Source: Clostridia bacterium
GTDB lineage: Bacteria; Bacillota; Clostridia; Christensenellales; Aristaeellaceae
Direction: 5' to 3'
NCBI GenBank assembly: GCA_030526935.1
Contig: JAUNBY010000229.1
Span: 1-5,430 of the forward strand
DNA length: 5,430 nucleotides
Part shown: one piece after another, positions 1-5,430 of the stretch
How the letters are laid out: each line of letters opens with the position of its first letter
How positions within the stretch are numbered: the stretch's first letter is position 1
The notes under the pieces: model-generated
Database searches by the model: none
Told to the model about the DNA's origin: nothing
Seen by the model: the letters and a program-made list of their open reading frames with translations, nothing else
Translations under genes and position numbers: made by a program

Positions 1-223
1 ATCATATCAAAACCCCGGCGATAATGCAAGCCAAGTGTGTTAAAAATGCCGCGAGGGAGGAAAAGCGGGCTTGCTGTCGATACGGCAGTCCCCGTGGTTC
101 CTCCCTCGAAAATCTCGCGGTTGCCGACCATTACAGGCGCTGCGTTTTTTCGCCTGCTGCTCGGGCATGACGGGCAATGCTCTTTTCCGCTATCGCCCTG
201 TGTCTGTGATTTCTACGAATTCG
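1..223. other. Downstream non-coding tail
   Basis: Between the tannase stop and the window edge I see the terminator-like hairpin and a small CAGGCG/CGCCTG repeat (134-139, 151-156). A minus-strand frame is open from 131 to the edge (43 codons so far) but has no ribosome binding site and overlaps the hairpin, so I do not call it a gene. Confidence 0.4.
42..120 (-). terminator. Terminator-like extended hairpin after the tannase gene
   Basis: Arms 52-62 (CGAGGGAGGAA) and 98-108 (TTCCTCCCTCG) are perfectly complementary over 11 bp. Inside are CGGG/CCCG (66-69, 91-94) and an apical stem (74-88), giving one long imperfect hairpin. An alternative outer stem, CCGCGAG (49-55) with CTCGCGG (114-120), competes for 52-55. 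Read leftward, the structure is followed by CA and five T (46-42), so it fits an intrinsic terminator for the cluster, about 100 nt past the last stop. Confidence 0.55.
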
Positions 224-1441
224 TCAATCGTATGCTCCCCAGAATCCTTCCGCTATATCGTAGGAGACGGTATAACTTTCGCCGCTGAGCGGATCTCCCT
301 GTACGTATTCAACCCATCCCGGGAATTCCGCCATCGGCATTTCTCCGCCCGTTGCCGCCATCGTCGCGTACAGCGTCTGCGTCGGGTATTCGCCCGTCGA
401 GCACCATATATCAAGCCACGTCAGGTAATCCATGGCTATGCCTCTGCCGTGCGTGACGCCGGGCATAATATAGAATTTACAAAAAGAATCCACGGTTTCC
501 TGTCCGTATTTATCGACATAGCCTCTGTACTGCTGAATCAGTTGCCAGGGACTCATCGACATATCGTCCCAGCCGGCAAAGTAAATCAATTTGCCATTAT
601 TGGCGATAAAATCGTCAAATTCGGGGCGGTTCGCGTCGTATTCGTCGCTGGCATCCATGAGCATCGCATAAAGCTCTTCGTCGGGGTTATAGTAGTCGTG
701 ATCTATGAGCACCCAGTTGGGATCCTTGGTTATAAAGTACTTGAACACGCCGTCGGCGCGGTCGCCGTGATGCACGTTATACGCCGTATCGAGAGGCTCG
801 CGCGGCACCGGGTCCGGACCAAGATCCATCAATCCGCCTTCAAGCGCGGCGTATCCGTGATATGAATTCATACCGTTAGGCATCGAGTAATCGAGGGTGT
901 AGCCGTTTTCATAGACGTCTATGGTCTTCAACTGCGCCTCGGTCAATCCATATTTGGCGGTGATTTCCTCCAGGAACGCGTCGCGGTTCATGCGCGCGGC
1001 GTACATATTGCTGACTATGCCGTCCTCTATGCCGTCGAGCGCGTCGTATGCGGCCAGGGCGTCGGCCTGAATAGCTTTCACGGTTTCCTCGTCGATAAAT
1101 CCGTCCGAATAGGGATAATTCTCCGCGTCATAGCTCTCGTAAACAGCCTGCGACAGTATAGCTCCCCACATGCGAATAAGCACATAGTTCGACGCGGGTT
1201 CAGAGCAGAACACGCCGTCGTAGTATTTTCCGTAAGTCGTCGCGCATTCGAGCGCCTCGCGCCCTCCGGTCGAACAGCCCGCGAAGAAATTAAACACCGG
1301 TTCCTGCCCGTAGAATACCTCGGCGATATATCTCATTACGGTATTCGCCTTTATGAGGTGAAGCCGTGTAGTTGGCGAGCGCCTCATCATTCGCGGCGAA
1401 CGACGCGTCCATGGAACTCTCCGATTGATGACCCGAATCAT
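224..1441 (-). CDS. C-terminal fragment of the tannase-family esterase carrying the catalytic residues
   Basis: The true coding part begins near 1363; the first 26 codons from the ATG at 1441 are an out-of-frame reading of the upstream half, and no ribosome binding site precedes that ATG. Landmarks in joined numbering (about): G-C200-S201-T-G-G-R-E-A-L, with Ser201 the nucleophile (codon 1273-1271); the Ca-site-like loop D-A-L-D-G-I-E-D-G at 277-285, without the Cys pair that often brackets it; G-W-D-D437, with Asp437 the likely acid; and P-G-V-T-H475-G, with His475 the likely base (codon 451-449). In most family members the His is followed by Cys, which makes a disulfide to the Cys before the nucleophile. 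Here it is Gly, so that bond cannot form. The end at 224 (TGA) gives a normal family length. Substrate (gallate, ferulate, other) cannot be decided. Confidence 0.75.
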   Translation of the reverse strand: MIRVINRRVPWTRRSPRMMRRSPTTRLHLIKANTVMRYIAEVFYGQEPVFNFFAGCSTGGREALECATTYGKYYDGVFCSEPASNYVLIRMWGAILSQAVYESYDAENYPYSDGFIDEETVKAIQADALAAYDALDGIEDGIVSNMYAARMNRDAFLEEITAKYGLTEAQLKTIDVYENGYTLDYSMPNGMNSYHGYAALEGGLMDLGPDPVPREPLDTAYNVHHGDRADGVFKYFITKDPNWVLIDHDYYNPDEELYAMLMDASDEYDANRPEFDDFIANNGKLIYFAGWDDMSMSPWQLIQQYRGYVDKYGQETVDSFCKFYIMPGVTHGRGIAMDYLTWLDIWCSTGEYPTQTLYATMAATGGEMPMAEFPGWVEYVQGDPLSGESYTVSYDIAEGFWGAYD

Positions 1442-1874
1442 CGCCGTATACTATGTAGCCCTCGTCGATCGGGACTATGCTTCCCATGCTCGAAACGCCA
1501 GTAAGTCCCGGTATGGAACCGTTGTTAGCACCTCCGCCCAATTGCACGCTGCGCCCGTTCCATACAAGCGGCAGGAGAACGCGCCATTCAATATTGGGAG
1601 CTGAAGGATCAACGGGGTAAATATAGCCGAATACATTGACGTATTGCGCATCCGGATTGGTTTCACTCGTCTCAATAACGGCGGAAATAATCTTCGCGCC
1701 TCCGGTCGGGTCGCCGAATACGTCCGGGGAAATCTCTAAATCAACCAGGTCTTCAACCGTTGCGACGGGAAGTATCTGCGTCTGAGCGGCAGTCGGAACC
1801 GTTTCGGCGAGAGCGCTCATGGTAAAAGAGGCGCTCATAATCAATGCGATAACCATTATAAGAAGCTTCTTCAT
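1290..1874 (-). CDS. N-terminal fragment of the tannase-family esterase
   Basis: This frame codes for the signal peptide and the first third of the esterase. The start at 1874 (M-K-K-L-L) is preferred over an in-frame ATG at 1901 because GAGGAGG lies six nt upstream of it and because it opens a canonical signal peptide with cleavage at A-L-A23|E24. Family landmarks in order are G-G-G-A-N-N-G (oxyanion side, like the usual GGGFNG), G-Y-I-V-Y-G-D-D-S-G-H-Q, and D-A-S-F-A-A-N-D-E-A-L-A-N-Y-T ending near residue 170 of the mature numbering from this Met. The last 24 residues, after N-Y-T, are out of frame and not homologous to the family; the stop follows at 1290. On its own the product would lack the catalytic Ser, Asp and His and would be inactive. 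Confidence 0.75.
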   Translation of the reverse strand: MKKLLIMVIALIMSASFTMSALAETVPTAAQTQILPVATVEDLVDLEISPDVFGDPTGGAKIISAVIETSETNPDAQYVNVFGYIYPVDPSAPNIEWRVLLPLVWNGRSVQLGGGANNGSIPGLTGVSSMGSIVPIDEGYIVYGDDSGHQSESSMDASFAANDEALANYTASPHKGEYRNEIYRRGILRAGTGV

Positions 1875-1913
1875 GTCAATCCTCCTCGCATAATAGTGCA
1901 TTAAAAATACTTG

Positions 1914-1925
1914 ACGCTAAAGCGT
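1914..1925. repeat. Short inverted repeat upstream of the tannase gene
   Basis: ACGCT-AA-AGCGT is a 5-bp inverted repeat with a 2-nt centre, 40 nt upstream of the tannase start. It could be an operator half-site pair for a local promoter, but I find no good -35/-10 pair beside it, and a repeat this short can arise by chance. Confidence 0.25.
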
Positions 1926-1958
1926 TTTGATGGACAAACGAAAGTAAAAGCAACTTTG

Positions 1959-1988
1959 CGCCGCGGGGCGTTGTATAGCCCCGCGGCG
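1959..1988. terminator. GC-rich 11-bp hairpin between hydrolase B and the tannase gene
   Basis: CGCCGCGGGGC (1959-1969) pairs perfectly with GCCCCGCGGCG (1978-1988) around an 8-nt loop. It begins eight nt after the stop of hydrolase B. On the plus strand it is followed at once by TTTTAATTT, a good terminator for that direction. On the minus strand, the direction of the genes, it is followed by CAAAGTTGCTTTTAC, a poor U-tract. For the cluster it may therefore act as a partial terminator or 3'-end stabiliser for the hydrolase A-B message rather than a full stop. Confidence 0.55.
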
Positions 1989-1995
1989 TTTTAAT

Positions 1996-3522
1996 TTAGT
2001 GAAGCGATACCGTTTCGCAAACGAGCGGGCCGGAATTGACGTTGACCGAACGGTCGAGGGACATGGCGGAGCCATCCTGCGCGAACGTGACGGTCACGGT
2101 ATCCACAAAGGCGAGCTGCGGCCAGCGCCATGTCATTTCGAGGGTGTAGTCGTCTTTCCACTCGGCATAGGCTACGATAGGCTCAATATCATACTGGTAC
2201 TGATGATGCGTGTAGGAGCTTGTCATGCTGGTCTGAGTTCTGAGCCATTCTCCGACGCCATTGCGGATGGTATGGGTACCGCGCGCGTCGGTCATGGTAT
2301 AGTCGATATAGCCGTCAGTCACGTCGAGCTTTACGCTCGTGATTCCATATTGGTTCTCATCGGCGGTGAACGTCTTGCCGTTAATGGTTTCGGCTACGGG
2401 AGAGGCGGTGTATATCGGGGTTCCCAGAAGGCTGAGGGTATCGGCGCGCTTGGCGAGAGCTGCGGCAACCTGCTGCTGGTTGAGGCGGTCGGCGACAATG
2501 GGCGCGATTACGTTTTTATAAAGCAATTGATGTACCGAGTTATTCGTACCCGCCGTTACCGCGATGACCATATCGAGGCTCGGGCATATGAGAAGCGTCT
2601 GGCCATAGGAACCGGTGGCAGTGTAGTAAAGTCCGTCCTGCTGGCTCGTCCAGTGGTAGGCGTAATCGCCCTGGTTCTCAAGCGTCTTTTCATAGCCTAT
2701 GGCGTAGTCGCACCACTCTTTGGAGAGTATCTGCCTGCCGTTCCAGACGCCGCCATTCATGTACAGCTGACCTACCTTGAGTATGTCTTCGATTGTGATT
2801 TTGACGCCGCCGTGACCGGCATTGATGCCGTCGGGACCTATATCCCAGGTCATGTTCTCTATTCCAAGTTCTCCGAAGCCGCTCTTCATGAGCACGTCCA
2901 GGCAGGTCATGCCGGTAGCAACCTGCACCATTCCGGAAGCCAGGACGGAGTTGCCCGACGAGTAGATGTAGTGTTCGCCCGGTACGTGAACCACAGGCTC
3001 GACAAGAAGGTGTTCAAGCCAGCTCGTCTTCATGGGGCGCAGTTCGCTTCCGCTTATCATGCGGTCGTGGCCGCTGGTCATCGTTATGAGGTGCTTGAGC
3101 TGCATCATTTTCTGGTTCTCGCTCGGTTCCTCGGTGAGGTAGTCGGCGAGTACGTCCACGACATAGCTGTCCAGCGAAAGCGCGCCGTCCGTCACCGCCA
3201 CGCCAACGGCGGCGTTGGTGAAAAGCTTGGTGGCCGAGAACATGATATGCGGGTCTTCAGGAGTATACGGGGCATAGAAGCCCTCGAATATGACATCTCC
3301 GCCTGCAGCCATCATAATCGCGTGAACCTCGGTGCCGGTAAATTCTATATCGTTGAGCAGGTCGAGAATGTACTGTGACTGAATCCCCTTGTCCTCGGGA
3401 GTCGAACGCGCGAGTTTGGCGCTTTTTACCGGAGCTTCATAGGTGTAGCTCTCCGCGAGCGCGGGCAACGTCATAGACAGGGCTATGCACAGCGTCAGAA
3501 CGATAACGATCAGTTTTTTCAT
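1996..3522 (-). CDS. Secreted beta-lactamase-fold serine hydrolase B, tandem paralogue of A, 508 aa
   Basis: Second exported class C-type serine hydrolase. Signal peptide 1-23 (M-K-K, hydrophobic core, A-L-A|E). Core motifs are S96-A-T-K99, Y187-S-S-G-N191 and G304-S-Y-G-Q308, in the same order and spacing as in the neighbour. The C-terminal module spans about 362-508. Over the last 110 residues an ungapped hand alignment to gene A gives 67 identities (about 61%), including H-H-Q-Y-Q, A-Y-A-E-W-K-D-D and V-N-V-N-S-G, so the two arose by tandem duplication and this module is under selection. Both proteins end in Leu-His. The ATG is preceded by GGAAGAGAGG about nine nt upstream. The 34-nt gap after gene A holds no terminator, which implies one operon. 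The two signal peptides and nucleophile neighbourhoods (F-S-A-T-K against H-S-L-T-K) have diverged more, compatible with different substrates. Function beyond secreted hydrolase is not determined. Confidence 0.9.
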   Translation of the reverse strand: MKKLIVIVLTLCIALSMTLPALAESYTYEAPVKSAKLARSTPEDKGIQSQYILDLLNDIEFTGTEVHAIMMAAGGDVIFEGFYAPYTPEDPHIMFSATKLFTNAAVGVAVTDGALSLDSYVVDVLADYLTEEPSENQKMMQLKHLITMTSGHDRMISGSELRPMKTSWLEHLLVEPVVHVPGEHYIYSSGNSVLASGMVQVATGMTCLDVLMKSGFGELGIENMTWDIGPDGINAGHGGVKITIEDILKVGQLYMNGGVWNGRQILSKEWCDYAIGYEKTLENQGDYAYHWTSQQDGLYYTATGSYGQTLLICPSLDMVIAVTAGTNNSVHQLLYKNVIAPIVADRLNQQQVAAALAKRADTLSLLGTPIYTASPVAETINGKTFTADENQYGITSVKLDVTDGYIDYTMTDARGTHTIRNGVGEWLRTQTSMTSSYTHHQYQYDIEPIVAYAEWKDDYTLEMTWRWPQLAFVDTVTVTFAQDGSAMSLDRSVNVNSGPLVCETVSLH

Positions 3523-3556
3523 TTGAATTATCCTCTCTTCCTTTTAATCGGTTAAC

Positions 3557-5119
3557 TCAGTGCAGCAGCACGGGTTCGGTTATTAGTTCTCCGGAATTGA
3601 CGTTGACGGTTCTGACTAAGGTCATTTCGGAGCCATCCTGCGTGAAAGTCAGCTCTATTCCGTCTACAAACGCCATCTGCGGATAGCGCCAGGTGAGAGA
3701 CAGCGTCGTGTCGTCCTTCCACTCGGCGTAGGCGCAATACGGCTCCAATTCATTCTGATACTGATGGTGCATGTAATTGCCCGTCATGGTTGTCTCGCCT
3801 TCGGCCCAGCGGTCGATACCATTGACGATCATATGCGTTCCCCTGTTGTCGGTCATGTTGAACACGATGGCGTCGTCGGTTACGTCGAGCGAAACCGATT
3901 CGATGTTATACTTGTTTTCGTCTGCTTCGAATACCTTGCCGTCGACCAATTCGCCTACGTAGGATGCCGTCAGTACGGGATTATCGAGCAGGCTTAGAGT
4001 TTTTACCTTTCTTTCGAGCGCCGCAGAGTACTCGTCTTCGCTCTCATACGACGTTATGCCCTGCTCGCGATCGGCTTTGGTGGGAGCGATCAGATAATCG
4101 TTGAACACGCTGTAATTATCGCCGCTGGTGCCGGCGGTGGCGGAGATAACCATGTCAAGTTCCGGAACCAGTATTACCGTTTGGCCATAGGATCCGCCCG
4201 CGGTGTAGTTGCCATCTTCCCTGTCGGTCCAATGGAAGGCATAGGTGTCCTGGCCTTCGGTCAGTTTTCCGCCGTAACCTATGGCAAGCTTGACCAGTTC
4301 GCTGTCGAGTATCTGCGTACCGTTCCACTCGCCCTCATTCGCGAACAATATGCCGACTTTTAGCATATCCTCTACCGTACAGGTTACTCCGTTGCCTCCG
4401 GAGCATATGCCCTCGGGACTTTTCTGCCAGGTGAAGTTACGCAGGTTCAGGGCGCTGAAGCCACTTTTCATAAGGTAATCCTCGGCGGTCATGCCCGTCG
4501 TCCGCTGTACCATCGCCGATACCGCGTAGGGATTGCCGGAGGAATACTGATAATGCGTTCCGGGTTCGTAGGGAATCGGCTCCGCAAAGAAGGCCTCGAG
4601 CCAGCTCGTCTGAAGCGGGCGCCATTCCGATCCCGAAATCATCCGTCCATAGCCCGCCGTCATCGTCAGAAGGTTTCGGACGGTTACCTTGTCCTGATTC
4701 TCAAGGGGGCCATCCTCGCTTACGAATTCGGGGAGTATATCTATCATTCGAGTGTCGAGCGTGAGATAGCCCTCTGATATCGCGACTACCGCAGCGGCGT
4801 TTGTGAAAAGCTTCGTCAGCGAATGTACTATATGGGGCGTATCTTCGTCATAAGGCGCCCAATACGCGTCGAATATAACCTCGCCGCCAACGGCGATGGC
4901 TATGCCGTGCATCTCGATTCCCTGAAGGTCAAACTGATTGAGCATTTCATAAAGGTATTGCGAACTGATCCCCTTTTCTTCCGGCGTGCTACGCGCCAGC
5001 TTCACGATCTTTGCCGGCTCGGTATAGACATAGCCCTCCGCCAAAACTCCGGCGAACGAGGAGCACAGCAAAAAAATCGCAAGCAATAAACCTGCGTACC
5101 TCTTAAGCGAATAAGTCAT
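3557..5119 (-). CDS. Secreted beta-lactamase-fold serine hydrolase A (class C / COG1680-type), 520 aa
   Basis: Predicted exported serine hydrolase of the beta-lactamase/transpeptidase-like superfamily, whose members include esterases, 6-aminohexanoate-oligomer hydrolases, D-aminopeptidases and true beta-lactamases. Residues 1-27 form a Sec signal peptide (K6-R7, a hydrophobic stretch, V-L-A|E cleavage). Cys19 is not in a good lipobox, so the product is probably released. The catalytic core spans about 38-350: S100-L-T-K103 (nucleophile Ser and general-base Lys), Y192-S-S-G-N196 (the Y-x-N-like motif, with Ser in the Asn place) and G309-S-Y-G-Q313 in the place of KTG/HxG. A C-terminal module of about 145 residues (375-520) follows; I cannot name it with confidence. 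The ATG is supported by AAAGGATGG six nt upstream. It is the first gene of the cluster, 34 nt before its paralogue. The YSS and GSYGQ motifs favour an esterase or amidase over a drug-resistance beta-lactamase (inference). The fold is confident; the substrate is unknown. Confidence 0.9.
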   Translation of the reverse strand: MTYSLKRYAGLLLAIFLLCSSFAGVLAEGYVYTEPAKIVKLARSTPEEKGISSQYLYEMLNQFDLQGIEMHGIAIAVGGEVIFDAYWAPYDEDTPHIVHSLTKLFTNAAAVVAISEGYLTLDTRMIDILPEFVSEDGPLENQDKVTVRNLLTMTAGYGRMISGSEWRPLQTSWLEAFFAEPIPYEPGTHYQYSSGNPYAVSAMVQRTTGMTAEDYLMKSGFSALNLRNFTWQKSPEGICSGGNGVTCTVEDMLKVGILFANEGEWNGTQILDSELVKLAIGYGGKLTEGQDTYAFHWTDREDGNYTAGGSYGQTVILVPELDMVISATAGTSGDNYSVFNDYLIAPTKADREQGITSYESEDEYSAALERKVKTLSLLDNPVLTASYVGELVDGKVFEADENKYNIESVSLDVTDDAIVFNMTDNRGTHMIVNGIDRWAEGETTMTGNYMHHQYQNELEPYCAYAEWKDDTTLSLTWRYPQMAFVDGIELTFTQDGSEMTLVRTVNVNSGELITEPVLLH

Positions 5120-5368
5120 ATAATACCATCCTTTCTGTATAGCGCCTGTGTCTTGCGTTGTGTTACGTTGTCGTTACTGTATCGCGTTATTCATATAAGT
5201 CATGCGAATGTGGATTGCATTGAAACGAGCGCGTTTATCTCATTAGAAATTCAACAACATAGTATAATAATTCACAAAGTCGAAAATGAACCGCAGAAAA
5301 AACTCCGGATTTATCCCTCCATTCATAGGTAAATTGATGCATCCCTACATTTACAGTACTGTAAGTTT
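5120..5368 (-). other. Long untranslated leader of hydrolase A
   Basis: No convincing gene lies here. The region is AT-rich compared with the coding DNA. It contains two small adjacent hairpins (5202-5220, seven pairs with one bulge and a 4-nt loop; 5223-5236, AAACG/CGTTT with a 4-nt loop) and, nearer the gene, several spaced AACG words on the transcribed strand (5156-5189). A T6 run (5302-5297) has no strong stem before it. I do not recognise a known riboswitch. If a second promoter exists (for example TATACT near 5260), the leader would be shorter. Confidence 0.4.
5351..5364. promoter_or_regulatory. Perfect 14-bp palindrome, candidate operator
   Basis: TTACAGTACTGTAA is its own reverse complement. 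It sits at about +5 to +18 relative to the predicted start, where a bound dimeric repressor would block transcription of the cluster. The TACA-N4-TGTA arms loosely resemble sites of winged-helix repressors (CopY/BlaI sites are TACA-N2-TGTA), but the spacing differs and no regulator gene is in the window, so the binding protein is unknown. Confidence 0.5.
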
Positions 5369-5374
5369 AAACAC

Positions 5375-5403
5375 ATTATATACCCGGCTATTATATAAGT
5401 CAA
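5375..5403 (-). promoter_or_regulatory. Near-consensus sigma-A promoter upstream of the cluster
   Basis: Read on the minus strand, TTGACT (5403-5398), a 17-nt spacer and TATAAT (5380-5375) match the vegetative -35/-10 consensus at 11 of 12 positions. The predicted start is near 5368, which would give hydrolase A a leader of about 249 nt. It faces the cluster and nothing else lies between. Position and hexamers are seen directly; activity is inferred. Confidence 0.7.
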
Positions 5404-5430
5404 ATACATTTTATTTTATGGATTGTATAA

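Larger units (their letters stand above)
224..1874 (-). pseudogene. Tannase/feruloyl esterase family gene, frameshifted (whole locus)
   Basis: The two open frames are halves of one tannase/feruloyl esterase-family protein (alpha/beta hydrolase fold, ester hydrolysis of phenolic acids in characterised members). The family's D-S-G-H-Q...D-A-S-F-A...A-N-Y stretch lies in one frame and the following K-A-N-T...F-Y-G...G-C-S-T-G-G stretch in the next. The break lies close to 1364: either one extra base (for example a G in ACGGCTTC) or two missing bases explains it. Joined, the product is about 549 residues, normal for the family. No stop is needed between the halves, and I see no slippery heptamer or downstream structure suggesting programmed frameshifting. 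It may be a real recent mutation or a sequence/assembly error; the rest of the frame is intact, so decay, if real, is recent. It lies 121 nt after hydrolase B on the same strand. Confidence 0.8.

Noticed and set aside
1..131. Minus-strand frame open from an ATG at 131 to the window edge
   Set aside because: No ribosome binding site, and it passes through the long terminator-like hairpin; only 43 codons are visible, so it cannot be supported as a gene.
71..865. 264-codon open frame on the plus strand opposite the tannase gene
   Set aside because: Antisense to conserved tannase sequence, low-complexity Arg/His/Val-rich product, no ribosome binding site.
1355..1380. Programmed ribosomal frameshift in the tannase gene
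   Set aside because: No slippery heptamer, no nearby stimulating hairpin, and the out-of-frame tail runs 24 codons before a stop, so an ordinary indel is simpler.
1999..3378. 459-codon open frame on the plus strand opposite hydrolase B
   Set aside because: It lies wholly antisense to a gene with clear catalytic motifs, shows no recognisable domain, signal peptide or good ribosome binding site, and its composition (rich in Arg, His, Val, Gly) is typical of a mirror frame.
3557..5119. True class C beta-lactamase (antibiotic resistance) for hydrolase A or B
   Set aside because: The S-x-x-K motif is present but Y-S-S replaces Y-S-N, G-S-Y-G-Q replaces K-T-G, and there is an extra C-terminal module; esterase or amidase relatives fit better.
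5297..5320. T6 run on the minus strand as an intrinsic terminator or attenuator
   Set aside because: The preceding sequence gives only a GGAT/ATCC stem of four pairs with a 2-nt loop, too weak for a terminator.
5235..5342. 35-codon minus-strand open frame in the leader, a possible upstream peptide
   Set aside because: No properly spaced ribosome binding site (AGGG abuts the ATG) and no regulatory codon pattern; likely chance in an AT-rich leader.

Overview
The window holds one leftward (minus-strand) gene cluster of secreted hydrolases. From the right edge inward it reads: a 311-nt AT-rich control region; serine hydrolase A (5119-3557); its tandem paralogue, serine hydrolase B (3522-1996); an intergenic hairpin; a tannase/feruloyl-esterase-family gene (1874-224) split by a frameshift; and a 223-nt tail with a terminator-like hairpin. 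The long open frames on the plus strand are antisense to these genes and show no independent sign of being genes.

Organism (inference): each gene has a purine-rich Shine-Dalgarno sequence (GAGGAGG for the tannase), each product starts with a classical Sec signal peptide ending A-L-A|E or V-L-A|E, coding GC is moderate, and the upstream promoter has near-consensus sigma-A hexamers. This suggests a Gram-positive anaerobe of the Clostridia type, possibly an uncultured gut lineage. Nothing in the window fixes the taxon.

How the genes may work together: A and B carry the S-x-x-K, Y-S-S and G-S-Y-G-Q motifs of the beta-lactamase/transpeptidase-like (class C, COG1680-type) fold and share a conserved C-terminal module of about 145 residues. 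They are 34 nt apart and almost certainly one transcript. The third gene belongs to the tannase/feruloyl esterase family (G-C-S-T-G-G nucleophile motif) and could be co-transcribed or uncoupled by the hairpin before it. Three exported serine-nucleophile hydrolases in a row suggest extracellular ester (or amide) breakdown, perhaps of plant phenolic esters. The substrates are not readable from sequence.

Most notable points: the tannase gene has a one-base or two-base indel; its catalytic His lacks the Cys that normally follows it in the CS-D-HC motif; and a perfect 14-bp palindrome lies just downstream of a near-consensus promoter, followed by a leader of about 249 nt. I see no mobile element, CRISPR array, tRNA or rRNA, and no clear evidence of an entirely new system.
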